Assembly (NCBI GenBank): GCA_039621445.1
Contig: CP154954.1
Coordinates: forward strand, 54,494,838-54,558,837
Length of the DNA stretch: 64,000 nt
Source of the DNA: Euglena gracilis
Taxonomy: Eukaryota > Euglenida > Euglenophyceae > Euglenales
Direction of reading: 5' to 3'
The position numbers and the translations under genes are program-made. Shown here one piece after another: positions 44,598-55,499 of this stretch; position 1 is the stretch's first letter, and each line of letters begins with the position of its first letter. The notes beneath the pieces were generated by a model. It saw nothing but the letters and a program-made list of their open reading frames with translations, made no database searches and was not told where the DNA came from.

Positions 44598-45543
44598 CAG
44601 GCTTTTGCTTAAGGGATTGCAGTACCCCCCCCCCCCCGGGGGGGCTGGACTGCAGCCAGGGAATTTCTTAAGCCGGAGGGTACCCTACCCCCCGGGGGGG
44701 GGTCCAGCCAGCCAGCAGCTCAAATCCAGCCAGCAGCCCAAATTCGGGCTGGGAGCCCCCCCCCCCCCCGGGGTCGAGTGAAATAAAGTCGGGTCCAGCC
44801 CGGCCGGAGGCCGGCCCAGCCGGCCGCAGGCCGGCCAGCCAACTGGGCTGTCCAGCTCACTTATCCCTGCATTTTTCCCCCTCATCACAGCCCTTCCATC
44901 ACAGCCCCCCAGCCTTGATCTAGCTCCACCCATCAAAATGTCGAAAATGGCCAAAATGTGTTAGAAATTTTGTTTTTCCTCGACCCAGCCCAGCCCAGCC
45001 CAGCCCCCCCCCCCCCCCCCCCCCCCCCCACCCCCCCGGGGGGGGGGTCCAGCCAGCAGCTCAAATCCAGCCAGCAGCCTTTTTGCCAGCCGGAGGCTGG
45101 ACCCCCCCCCCCCCCCCCCCGGGGGGTCCTTAAGAAATTCCCTGACTGCAGCTAGTCCAAATTTGGCTAGTGGGTTTTCTATCCGACCCCCCCCCCCCGG
45201 GGGGTCTGCTAGCAGGGCTAGCTAGTGGAATTTTTTTTCCAGTGACCGGCGCGAAGCGCCGAAAAATTTTTTTTGGGACCCCCAAAAATTGGTCCAAAAT
45301 GCCCGTTTTTGGCCATTTTTGGGAATTTTTGGAACAAAATCAGCCAAAAACCTGTTAAAAACCTCATTTTCCCTCTGGCGCGCAGCGCCGGAGGAAAATT
45401 TTTTTTCCAGTCCGGGGGACCCCCTGACCCCCCCCCCCCCCCCCGGGGGGGGGGGGGGGCTAGCTAGTCCACTTTTTCCAGTGTCTAGCCGATTGGCTAG
45501 CCAGTACCCCCCCCCCCCCCGGGGGTCCTTAAGCAAAAGCCTG
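44598..45543 (+). mobile_element. ILE-1: 946 bp, perfect 8-bp TSD
   Basis: Ends CAGGCTTTTGCTTAAGG and CCTTAAGCAAAAGCCTG, exact inverted repeats, with GGTGTGGC on both sides (44590-44597, 45544-45551). The flanks without the element read on in one frame (..HLGVKIFDGVA then VIQRKAQHDFL..). The interior has G/C runs, GGCTAGTGG/GCTAGTCC motifs and a GGCGCGAAGCGCC-type hairpin near 45250. Confidence 0.88.
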
Positions 45544-45652
45544 GGTGTGGCTGTCATTCAAAGAAAGGCACAGCACGATTTTTTGCGCATGTGCGCATTC
45601 ACCGGCTTTTCACTCATGCCATGAAAGACTGCTGACCGCATTTGGGAATCAG

Positions 45653-45876
45653 GGTGCCCGTCATTGAGGAATTTCCTCGGGCACTGAAGTCCCTTTCTCG
45701 TCCGTGGAACACAGTGGAATACACAGAAAAGGCAGAACGGAAAACATTTCTGGGTTTATCGGCAAATTTTTGTTGTGATGTGCTTGTGCCTGTCTCACGA
45801 TCTCAAGGGCCTGGAGAAAATTTGGGGCAAGGACTAACCAGCGGTGTTCGCTCTTTGAGTCCATTTGGATTGTGAA
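45653..45876 (+). CDS. unknown exon or small ORF
   Basis: Opens after GGGAATCAG| and reads VPVIEEFPRALKSLSRPW.. to a stop at 45876; an internal donor (AGCG|GTGTTC) is possible. Not repeat-derived. No family recognised. Confidence 0.4.
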
Positions 45877-45894
45877 TTAATTCTGTGTTTACAG

Positions 45895-46166
45895 ACCGTT
45901 TTGGGGAATGATGCCGAAGGTGGTGACAGGCGTGTTTTGCTCTCGAGGTGCCAACCCCGTGAGCACTGTGTGTCGAACCAGACACAACCCCCTGCATTGA
46001 CTCTAATTGTGGGACAGTGCTTCTTGCACCTCGCACCGCAGCCCAACGTAAGGTTGTTCAGTGCGGCCATTGGTTGTGTGCTGCCATGCACGCTCTGGGG
46101 CGTGGGGTCGGGCACCAACCGGCCCATCACCTCCGCCGGGTGGGGGACGGTTGCTTGTGTGTTGTG
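45895..46166 (+). CDS. unknown exon
   Basis: Acceptor TTCTGTGTTTACAG| then TVLGNDAEGGDRRVLLSR.., open to a stop at about 46166. A donor after CTCTCGAG (|GTGCCA, about 45948) would shorten it. Same strand as the neighbouring candidates. Function unknown. Confidence 0.4.
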
Positions 46167-46181
46167 ACGTGCTCCACGCGT

Positions 46182-47284
46182 TCATGAGAGCAGCATAGGC
46201 TGGGCTGGGCACTGGACTGCAGCGGGTGAAGTCGAATGCGCAGGTGCGCATTCTGATTTGTTTGATGACTTGAGCTGCAGGGGGGGCAGTTCCCCTGTCA
46301 CTGAAGGACATTTCGTGCCTTGACACCTGCCATCGCCGAGCCCAGGGTTTTCCATGCCGCTGCAGGTGTCGTGTTTCAGGGTGTGGTCTGGTACCGCGAC
46401 ATGGTTGCCCAGGGTGATTCTGTTGGTTCATCTCCCCCTCACACACCCGTGTTCTGCAAGCCCAAAACCACATCATAGCGGTGCACAGCTCGCATTCAAG
46501 GCAGGCAAACAACAGGGCATATCCAGTGTGTCCTTCAACGTCAACGCGCATGTGCGCATTCCCCCTTCCCATAGCCTGTGCCCATTCCAAAAAAATGCGC
46601 ACCTGCGCATTCTTTGAGGTTTCAAAAAATGCGCAGGTGCGCATTCGTCAGCCCTGATACTCGGTGACACCCCCATTGTTTTGACCTTGGGAGGGCTGTG
46701 TTTCCATGGCTACAAGGAGTTCCTTCCCACGTCATGAGAGCAGCATAGGCTGGGCTGGGCACTGGACTGCAGCGGGTGAAGTCGAATGCGCAGGTGCGCA
46801 TTCTGATTTGTTTGATGACTTGAGCTGCAGGGGGGGCAGTTCCCCTGTCACCGAAGGACATGATTTCGTGCCTTGACACCTGCCATCGCCGAGCCCAGGG
46901 TTTTCCATGCCGCTGCAGGTGTCGTGTTTCAGGGTGTGGTCTGGTACCGCGACATGGTTGCCCAGGGTGATTCTGTTGGTTCATCTCCCCCTCACACACC
47001 CGTGTTCTGCAAGCCCAAAACCACATCATAGCGGTGCACAGCTCGCATTCAAGGCAGGCAAACAACAGGGCATATCCAGTGTGTCCTTCAACGTCAATGC
47101 GCGTGTGCGCATTCCCCCTTCCCATAGCCTGTGCCCATTCCAAAAAAATGCGCACCTGCGCATTCTTTGAGGTTTCAAAAAATGCGCAGGTGCGCATTCG
47201 TCAGCCCTGATACTCGGTGACACCCCCATTGTTTTGACCTTGGGAGGGCTGTGTTTCCATGGCTACAAGGAGTTCCTTCCCACG
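46182..47284. repeat. 550-bp tandem duplication
   Basis: 46182-46731 and 46732-47284 are nearly identical; the second copy has 3 extra bases near 46860 and a few substitutions. Each carries four of the TGCGCA palindromes. The identity implies a recent event. Confidence 0.95.
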
Positions 47285-48221
47285 CTCGTCCCGGGTTCGC
47301 CAGGCCCTGTACCCGGAAGCCATCAGCACATATCGGTGAACACAAGGTGGCACACCCAGGTCCACGTTGGCCTGCGTCGCCCGTGTTCCGCATGTCGTGT
47401 GGAGTGTGCCGAGTGTGTGTCCAGCCACACACTGCACCATCGTCGTCGGGAAACAGCCGTAAACAGCATGATGCGTAGTTGAACCAGTAAACAGGGGTGG
47501 TCCCTGTGGTCGTGTTAAATCCAATCAGCTCATTTTTGTGGTGTTCACAAGTCTGGAAAGTCTGGAAAGAGAGTCTGGAAGAGACATCAAACCATCCAGA
47601 ATGCGCACCTGCGCACTCCGCTTCGGAAATGCGCGGATGCGCATTTTCACTAAAATTGCCTAAAATTTGTGACTCATAAGGAAAAGTGCATTCCTGGCTG
47701 TCTAAGTGGGTTCCAGCCCCCCTCCCCCCTTCGGACCGAGGGGGGGACCCCTGGAAACCCCCCCCCCAAAAAAAAACTTCGGGCGCTTTGCACCGGAAAA
47801 TATGAAAATTTTGGGGTATGCTTTGACCCGATTTTTCAAAAAAGTGCGTGAAATTGCGATCCTTGGGCCTTTTTCAAGGCCCAAAATTTTTTTCCGACGC
47901 TTCGCGCAACAATCGTTTTTGCACACGGGGAGGGGGCCAGATTAACCCCACCTTATACCTTGCCACCCCCCCCCCCCTCATTAAGGAGCTTCATATTTTT
48001 GGATTTTAATAACAAGATCCCTTTGTGAGAGCAAGGCAAGACTGCCACGGGCAAGGGCCGTTGTGCATGGAAAAACGCCTGTGCAGGGGGAAAACACTGT
48101 TTCCCCCCATCTTGACTCCGGGACTATTTGCTTACATTTTTTTTGATATTTCCCAGTGTCTGTGTGTTTGTTTGCTCATCCTTAATCCAGGCTATTCTCA
48201 ATGCTTGCATACATCCCACAG
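47285..48221. other. mixed spacer before the exon at 48222
   Basis: Contains two more TGCGCA palindromes, then at 47690-47950 a C/G-run element with AAATTTTTTTCCGACGCTTC like those in the ILEs, then intron-like sequence with a good pyrimidine tract. Part of the CTTGCCTTGCTC minisatellite word is at about 48025. Confidence 0.35.
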
Positions 48222-48371
48222 ATTGCTGAAGAAGAGGAGCCTGCATGTAAGCGCCAAAGGCTGCTTGAGGGGTTACGGCAGCGACGCCTACTGCAGACTG
48301 AGCAACCAGCGTCCATTCTTTTCCCCCTCCACGCTTCCGAGGCATGTTTTGTTTGCAAACATACCGCCAGA
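48222..48371 (+). CDS. unknown exon, 50 codons
   Basis: Acceptor TACATCCCACAG| and donor GCCAGA|GTAGGC bound 150 nt, phase 0 at both ends. It reads IAEEEEPACKRQRLLEGLRQ.. and ACFVCKHTAR at its end; the CxxC near the end could be half of a metal-binding site. No other exon of this gene was found; L2 follows 110 bp later, presumably in its intron. Confidence 0.6.
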
Positions 48372-48484
48372 GTAGGCATTTCTTTTGCATAATATCAATC
48401 ATTTTTGGCAATTTTCAGGGCTTTTCGGCCCAACCCCCCGAGTAATGGCCCGAAGTGGGGACCTCTAACCAGGTTTTGAATAGT

Positions 48485-50470
48485 GCTGAGCTCTTAATAA
48501 GCGCGCACGCACCCCTTCATTGACCCCTCCATACATACCGGCCCACTCCATGGAGCTCTTTTGCCTGAAATCCATGGGTTTTGTGCCAGAAACGGGGCGG
48601 TGGTGGGTCGAAAAACGCTCATTTTCGGCTCAAAAATAGTTTTTCCGGGTCCGGGAGGCCAAAAAACATCGTTTCGGGCAAAAAAATTTTTTCGATTTTT
48701 TTCGACTTTTTTGACCCGGTTTTGACCCAAAATCAATGGGTCGGCGGCCCAAAACGGGGCGCCGGCGGGTCGAAAAACACTCATTTTCGGCTCAAAAACA
48801 GATTTTCCGGGTCCGGGAGGCCAAAAAACATCGTTTCGGGCCAAAAATGTTTTTCGATTTTTTTCGACTTTTTTGACCCGGTTTTGACCCAAAGTCAATG
48901 GGTCGGCGGTCCAAAACGGGGCGCTGGCGGGTCGAAAAGCGCTCGTTTTCGGCTCAAAAACAGTTTTTCTGGGTCCGAGAGGCCAAAAAACATGGTTTCG
49001 GGCAAAAGAAATTTTTTCGATTTTTTTCGACTTTTTTGGCCGAAAACGGCCAAGTCGGACAGAGGGAAAAGTGTACAAAATGGCCTGAAATGGCCCAAAT
49101 TGGCCAAAAAACGCCCGTATCTCGGGCTGGGCGGGGAGTTGCGGGGAAACCAAAATCCCAGTAGATAGAGCGTTCCAAGGGCTTCAATTTAGGTCTCCGG
49201 ACATTTCCTTTGATTTTGCAACATTTTCGAGAAATTTTGAAAACATCGATTTTTTGACCCCCCACCCCCCGAAAACGGCCAAGTCGAACAGAGGGAAAAG
49301 TGTACAAAACGATGATTGCCATCATTGGTCATGATGGCAATACTCGGTCACTGATGGCCATCACGGGTCATGATGGCCATCATGGGTCATGATTGGCATC
49401 ATGGGTCATGATGGCCATCATGGGTCATGATGGCCATCATGGGTCATGATGGCCATCATGGGTCATGATGGGCATCATGGGTCATGATGGGCATCATGAC
49501 CCATGATTGGCATCATGGGTCATGATGGCCATCATGGGTCATGATGCGCATCATGGCCATCACGGGTCATGATGGCCATGATGGCCATGATGGTCGAAAA
49601 ACGCCCATTTTCGGCTCGAAAACCCTTTTTCCGGGTCCGGGAGGCCAAGAATCATGGTTTTGGGTAAAAAAAAAAATTTTTTTCGATATTTTTCGCCTTT
49701 TTTGGCCGAAAACGGCTAAGTCCACCAGTGGAAAAAGTGTACAAAATGGCCAGAATCGGCTGAAAAACAGCCGTATCTCGGGCTACGCGAACAGTTGTGG
49801 GGAAATCAAAATACCGGTAGATGGAGTGTTCCAAGGGCTTCAAATTAGGTCTCCGGACATTTCCTTTGATTTTGCTTCATTTTGGAAAAAATTTGAAACT
49901 ACTGATTTTTGGCCGAATTTTGGCTGAAAACGGCTAAGTCGGACAGTGGAAAAAGTGTACAAAACGGCCATCCGGGCCGAAAACGGCCGTATCTCGGGCC
50001 AGGCGAAGAGTTGCGGGGAAATCAAAATACCGGCAGATGGAGTGTTCCAAGGGCTTCAAATTAGGTCTCCGGACATTTCCTTTGATTTGGCTTCATTTTG
50101 GAGATATTTTGAAAATTGACATTTTTTGGCCGAAATGGCAGAGTCCAAAGGGGGGGGGCTCATCCAGGGGGGGGGCGGGTAAATCCTACCGAGTTTGGAC
50201 CCCTTCGCGCGTGAATAACTCGGGCCTGGCGGGGAGTTGGGGGTCAAACCCGGGTGATTCGGAAACTAGGAATCCAGTCGCTCGCGACTGAAAAAAAAAA
50301 TTCCGGGAACCGGGCCGGGATCATGGTGATAATCCGTCCCTTCCCGAGGCGGCCCCGACCCGGGGGGGGCCCGGGGGGGCGGGGGGGGGGTGGGAGGGGG
50401 GCGGGGCCGAGGGGGGGGGTTTCGCCGGTGGTAAGCTTCGCTCTTACCCATAAAGGGATAAGAGCTCAGC
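48485..50470. mobile_element. L2: shorter sister of L1
   Basis: Same left end (GCTGAGCTCTTAATAAG, preceded by ACCAGGTTTTGAATAGT), three units of the 162-bp satellite (48590-49050), the CATGATGG array (49315-49595), the same roughly 180-bp units and the same right end (GGGATAAGAGCTCAGC). The extra block at 49050-49310 is a further diverged copy of the 180-bp unit. Confidence 0.8.
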
Positions 50471-50512
50471 GACCCCCCCATAACCCCCACCACCCCAACC
50501 AGGTTTTGAATT

Positions 50513-50904
50513 GCTGAGCTCTTAATGGGACTTGCAGCCAAAAAGACTAGCATTGCGAGTTTTTGGCCCGAAACCGATTGTATTTTGGGTCATTTCCGGG
50601 TCAAAAAAGTCGAAAAAATCAAAAAAATTGCCCAAAACGATGTCCTCCCGAACCGGGGAAAACTGTTTTTGAGCCCAAAATGAGCGTTTTTCGACCCCAG
50701 CACCCCGTTTTTGGCCCGAAACCCATGGAGTTTGGGTCAAAAAAAGGGAAAAAGGTCGAAAAAAATGCATAACTTGCATTTCAAAAGTTGCTGCGAGTTA
50801 CCGCAAGTTACAGGTGTGCAATTTATAAATTGCAAATTACACGAACTTCGCAATGCTGGTCTTTTCAGCCATCCATTGCGTGCAAGTCCCATTAAGAGCT
50901 CAGC
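50513..50904. mobile_element. L-related foldback element with satellite fragment
   Basis: GCTGAGCTCTTAATGGGACT at the left, inverted at the right; outside these, ACCAGGTTTTGAAT and ATTCAAAACCTGGT also pair. The interior is about two inverted, diverged units of the 162-bp satellite plus TGCAAGTTAC-like words. Confidence 0.75.
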
Positions 50905-51738
50905 ATACATTATTCAAAACCTGGTTAAGGGGGGTTTGGGGGTAGGGGGGTCAGGGGGGTCAGGGGCTTAGGGGTAGGTGGAGCGCCGCCGCCACGGTGA
51001 ACAGTTTCAAAAATCTAATGGGCGAGTGAGCTGGTTTGGGGGTCAGGGGGGTCAGGGGCTCAGGGGTAGGTGGAGCGTCGCCGCCATGGTGAACGGTTTC
51101 AATAATCCAATGCGCGAGTGAGCTGGTTTTTGTTAGCTGGAAAAAGGCTGCTGGCTTAACCACCCCCAATGGGCAGGGTATTTAGTGAGCGTGGTTTTGG
51201 GGAGGGGAAGGGGGATCCAGACCCCCCTTTGGACCGATGGGGGGGCCAGGGACCCCCGGAACCCCCCCAAAAATTTTTCCGGCACGTTGTCCCGTGGAAG
51301 ATGAAACATTAAACATTTTGGTGTGTGTTTGACCGATTTTTTTTAAAAACAAACGTGCACAATCACGCGATTTCTGCAGAGAGAGAGGAGGGTCCAGACC
51401 ACCCCCCTCCCCCTCCTCCCCGCTCATTCACAGCTAGCACCTGCCTTCCATGGCTGAAACAGTCAAAATAATGACTCATGAGTGCCATAAATGTTGACTC
51501 AAGGTGGACACAATTAATGACCCCAGGACAGGTCAAATGACTCATTTTGACAAAAATAATGACCCCCAAGTGGGCAAAAAACAATGGTTCCAAGTTGACA
51601 TGAATAATGACCACAGGTTAAAAAAAAAGATGATTCTTCTAATAATCTGCCTTGTTTTGAATCCTTCAATTATCTTGATGCCTCCTTCCCATTTCACAGC
51701 AATGCATATAGTGAATAGGATAGAAGACATCAAGCTGA
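50905..51738. other. spacer with a 60-120-bp direct repeat and a C/G-run element
   Basis: 50940-51030 and 51030-51130 are direct repeats (GGTAGGTGGAGCG.CGCCGCCA.., GCGAGTGAGCTGGTTT). 51160-51440 looks like an ILE-type element (GGGCAGGGTATTTAGTGAGCG; inverse near 51420). Several ATAATGAC-type words follow. No gene. Confidence 0.35.
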
Positions 51739-52281
51739 TTGTTGTCTAGGATTGTGAATAGTGGGCTCGAATTTTGCCTAACCACGCGAGTAATTGTCCC
51801 CGTCCAAAATAATTTTGCCTTACATGTCAAATTATTTGACTGCCCAAAACTTTGCCCCTGGTTTCCTGAAAATTTTGCCCCTTTTTGCAATTTTTTTTTC
51901 GGTCTTAAAAATATTCTACATTCTCAATGTTTTTCTCAAAATCATTCCCAATATTCTCAGTGTACATTCTTAAAACTTTCACCCATGTCTCTACAAAATT
52001 GCTTCAATTGGTGTGAAATGAAACTTTTGTATTTGTTGATGTCATGTTACACATTGAAAGATGAACCACAAAATGCAACGAAGTTAGAAAATTGGATGGT
52101 GAAATATGTCTGCCAAATTAAATGCAGGTCATTCCATGCCACCAGTTGTCTTGATACAGGGAATTTGAAATTTTCTCAAAAAACAACACGTGAGGTCAGC
52201 TGTCCTGAGTCAGTTTCAGATATGAATCTGAAAAACGTCCTGAAAATTTTGACCCATAACACGTTCTTCAAATTTTATTAA
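51739..52281 (+). CDS. 180-codon open frame, unassigned
   Basis: Uninterrupted frame in AT-rich unique sequence, rich in Phe, Cys and Asn, ending ..KILTHNTFFKFY. No splice evidence, no domain, and the start codon is uncertain. It may be chance in AT-rich DNA. Confidence 0.25.
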   Translation: MLSRIVNSGLEFCLTTRVIVPVQNNFALHVKLFDCPKLCPWFPENFAPFCNFFFGLKNILHSQCFSQNHSQYSQCTFLKLSPMSLQNCFNWCEMKLLYLLMSCYTLKDEPQNATKLENWMVKYVCQIKCRSFHATSCLDTGNLKFSQKTTREVSCPESVSDMNLKNVLKILTHNTFFKFY

Positions 52282-52586
52282 TCAAAAAAGCGCCACCAAA
52301 GTATTCCCATGCCACCTGTGGGAATACTAATGTAATGCCTGGCAGCTCAGGGGAGGGAACAAATGGGGGGGTATTTCTATCTGTTTTTGTGGTCTGTTCA
52401 AAGCCATCATAGAAACAGCATGGGAGTGAGCAAAACGTTTGGTGTATGGGAAGTGAATAAATATAATAAAACTTCACAATAAACGGCAATAGAATTAAGA
52501 GGCCAAAATTGATTGCCCGGGGGGGGGGCAAACATATTGGTGCACATTATTTTTGTAAAACCCCCCAATAAGCACTGCATCTGCAG

Positions 52587-52664
52587 TTTCCCTTCTGGGT
52601 GGATTCCACTGCGCTTTTCAATCTCGACGAAAATGCGGTTGGAGTGGGCAAGGTCCCAAGCATG
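52587..52664 (+). CDS. gene C exon, cut by an ILE-like end
   Basis: Acceptor GCACTGCATCTGCAG| then FPFWVDSTALFNLDENAVGV.. in phase 0. The frame runs into CATTGTTTAAGGGG at 52665, the start of an element like the one at 59808. The distal end of that element was not located. Function unknown. Confidence 0.45.
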
Positions 52665-54079
52665 TCATTGTTTAAGGGGTGTCCGACCCCACCCCCTGGG
52701 CCCAGGGGGGGGGACTGACCGACTGACTGGGTTTTGACTCCAGAACCCCCCTTTTGGTTTTTGGACCTCATTTGATTTTGATTTTGAAACCCCTCAATTT
52801 GATATTTGGTATTTGAGAATTGGCCATTTTTGGCCGAGTGGTCAGAGTGACCACCCCCTTTTCAATTTTTTTTCTTCAAAAAGCTGGTTTTCAAAAGTGA
52901 CTGCCTGGATTTTTGAAAGTGGAAAGCTACCCCCGGGCAAACCAGCCCAGGGAAGGTTTTCAAAATTTGAGCAAAAAAGGGCAGGCATTTTTTGCACGTT
53001 TTTGAGGCGAAAATTGTCAAAAAGTTTAAGGGGTTTCAAGGCGTTTTTTTTTAAAGTTTTTTTATAAGGTTTTTTAAGGCATTTTGAAAATTTCAAGTTT
53101 TTTAAGGCGCCCATTTTCCATTGGTGGTCAAAGAGCCATCCGGGCATTGAACCAACGTCGGTCCAGGTTGAAAACCATACCCATTTTTTTTTTGAGTTTT
53201 GGGTGGATAGACAATGTTCCAGCGATGCCAAAAAAAATAATATTTTTTCCCCCTGGAGTTTGTTTGTTTTTGCCAAGGTTTTGCGATTTTGATTTTGATT
53301 CGATTTTTTGGGAACAGTGATGAAACAAAAATTATTATCATTGTCAGCCAAAAAAGTCCAAAGATGGCAAAATTTGACAAGAAAAAGTTTGGTCTCAGGG
53401 GAAAAGTGGACGAAAAAGGCGGGAAAGCAAAATTTACTTTCAATACAAATAATTTTCAAATTTAACAATTCAAACATAATTTTGCTTTTGTTTGTTCCTT
53501 GTCCATCATGTGTTTCTCACAGTAAGGTATTGCACGCACAGGCTTGAGGGTTGCCAGCTGGCTTGGAACCATACAGCCTGATCAGGGGACATTTTTTTTG
53601 GGCATCAATTTTGAAAGTAATTTAAGGTCTTTTAAGGTGTTTTTTCCCCAAAAGTTTTTAAATTGTTTGAAGGCATTTTTTTGTGTTCATGTGCGTTTTT
53701 TGTGTGTTTTTTTTGTGTTGCATTTCTGAGGGTTCATGTTGCGACCCCCCCCCCCCCCCCCAGCCCGCCAATGATAGCAAGCACCTTTCCCCCTATGCCG
53801 GCTTTTCCTTTTTTCCGGTGTAGATGGTCTTTCTTCTGATATGGGGTTGGCACCGTGGTGGGTTCTGGGACCCCCACTTGCGTTGCATCCGTGGTCGGTG
53901 GGCCATCGTCACCAACTTCTTTTTCAACAGAGCTCAGCTGGCAAATCCCCCGTCACAACCATTGTCAAAGCTGGACCACATGGCTGCTTGACCCAAGGCG
54001 TGCATGCAACTTGGGGCCTCATCTGGTCTCTTCCATTTCAGTTGTTTTCTCTCCGACTGCCAACAACCCATATTTTAAG
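52665..54079. other. probable intron/element sequence of gene C
   Basis: 52665-52945 resembles the element at 59808-60106 (GTGTCYGACCCCACC, GACTGACTG, TTTTTGGCCGAGTGG, TTTTGAAAGYGGAAAG). After that comes T-rich unique DNA. Between 53830 and 54050 two plus-strand frames are open and part of it may be exon; the frame cannot be decided. Confidence 0.3.
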
Positions 54080-55120
54080 CAGCCATTTTGCCCAAACCAT
54101 TGGACCCCAGTTCACCCCCGCCACCATCAAGTGCAGGCTTCTGCTTAACTGTTCGCATAACCCCATACCCCGGGGGGGGGGGGGGGGGCTTGGCTGCAGC
54201 TGGACCGAATTTGGCTAGTGGAAATCCTACTAGACCCCTGGGGGGGGGTCTGCTACAAGCAGCCACAGTGCATAGCGTGGTAATTCTTTTTCCAGTACCA
54301 GACGCGAAGCACCGAAAATTTGTCCAATTGCACAACCAAAATTTGCACGGCAAAAACTTGTCAAAGAATGTCCCTTTTTGGGCATTTTGGGGAACAAAAA
54401 TCAGCCAAGAAAACGCATGGTGACCTCATTTCCACCTCACTTTTCCATTTCCAACACACAGCACTGGAGATTCTTTCCCAGTCGGGGGACCCCCAGACCC
54501 CCCCGGGGGGCAGGCTTCTTTTTAAGTCAGAAGACCCCCCACGGGGGGAGGAGGGGGTGGGTGGGTGGGTGGGTGGGTCCGGGCCGGTCCCCCCCCCCCC
54601 CGGAGGGGGGTCCCGCGCCGGAGGCGCCGGGTATACCTTTTCGGCGCGAAGCGCCGAAAATTTTTGAAAATTGCCTTTAATGGGCCCAATTTGGGGGGGG
54701 GTCCCCCCCCGGGGGGGGTCCCGCGCCACCCTGGGTTGGTGGGGGGGACTCCCCCCCGGGGTCATAAAAAGAAGCCTGCCGGGGGGGGGGAGGGGGGTCT
54801 AGCTAGTGGCTTTTTTCCAGTGTCCAGCAAAATGGCTAGCCAGTAGACCCTCCCTGGGGGGTGCTTAAGCAAAAGCCTGATCAGGTGCTCCGGAAACCAC
54901 CTCCCAATACGCCTCCGCCCCACTGCTGCCTGTTGTCGGGGAGGCTCTGAGGGCCCTCCAACGGCGCCACCCCGCTTCCATCCACGACACCGCTGCCTCC
55001 CCCCCTGCCCCCCACCATGACGCAATACCCAGCGCGGAGGTTCGGTGGCATTGCTTACCCTTCCCCGCCCCAGCCAGGGCTGAACGGGAATCCCGGAAAC
55101 CCTCCAGGTGGTTCCGAGAG
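54080..55120 (+). CDS. gene C exon containing ILE-2
   Basis: 54080-54133 reads ILPKPLDPSSPPPPSS; after removal of ILE-2 and one TSD it continues APETTSQYASAPLLPVVGEA.., LRALQRRHPASIHDTAAS.. and ESRKPSRWFRE to about 55115, where another element-like end (CAGGCTTCTTTTTCGAGG) begins. The downstream part is a long, protein-like frame. An alternative upstream frame is also open, so the join is not certain. Function unknown. Confidence 0.45.
54134..54879 (+). mobile_element. ILE-2: 746 bp, 8-bp TSD
   Basis: Ends CAGGCTTCTGCTTAAC and CTTAAGCAAAAGCCTG; flanks ATCAAGTG / ATCAGGTG (7 of 8). The duplicated site contains AG|GT on the right and A|GTG on the left, so removing GTGCAGG..ATCAG as a GT..AG intron would restore the pre-insertion sequence exactly. 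It contains a nested ILE. Confidence 0.82.
54511..54778 (+). mobile_element. nested ILE inside ILE-2, perfect 8-bp TSD
   Basis: Ends CAGGCTTCTTTTTAAG and CATAAAAAGAAGCCTG, TSD CCGGGGGG on both sides (54503-54510, 54779-54786). 268 bp, with a GGCGCCGGAGGCGCCGGG-like hairpin near 54620. A closely related copy is at 60142-60390. Confidence 0.85.
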
Positions 55121-55499
55121 ACCAGGCTTCTTTTTCGAGGAAGTTCGCAGCCCCCCCCCCCCCACTGGGCGGGTGGGTGTTATGGGCAGGCAGGGGGGGG
55201 GGGAAGGCATTTTCAACCCCTCGGGGGGGGGGGGTCGGGTTTTGGGGTGAGTGGTGCTGAAGCACGCCCTCCAGGTGCTGAAGGTGCCGGGGCCCCGAAA
55301 ATGGACAAGGGAAAACTGATTTGGTCGGCAGGCGCCAGGGTCCAAAACTGACCCCGGGGGGTGTTCCTGCTATGGGCATGCGCCTCATTGCACAAGGCAC
55401 TCCCCTGCCCCCTGGGTTGAGTTAGTAAAAAAGAGGGACCCCCCATCCCATCCTGATGGGAGGGGGGGTTCATTCTCATTGTTTTGTTCCCATTCCTAG
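55121..55499. other. ILE-like sequence and intron between gene C exons
   Basis: Begins with an ILE-type end whose partner was not found; G/C runs, then a good pyrimidine tract (TTGTTTTGTTCCCATTCCTAG|) leading to the exon at 55500. Confidence 0.35.

Larger units (their letters stand above)
43843..47655. repeat. cluster of about 16 TGCGCA-NN-TGCGCA palindromes
   Basis: AATGCGCAGGTGCGCATTC and variants (central AC/GT/CC/AT) occur near 43845, 43943, 43975, 44210, 44285, 45585, 46238, 46545, 46596, 46630, 46790, 47098, 47148, 47182, 47600 and 47628, and I noticed none elsewhere in the window. They occur inside open frames and between them. The half-site resembles the animal NRF-1 core, but nothing shows binding here. 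Confidence 0.85.

Noticed and set aside
45653-46166. Joining 45653-45843 to 45895-46166 as consecutive exons
   Set aside because: The phases do not agree: the join gives an early stop, so I list them separately.
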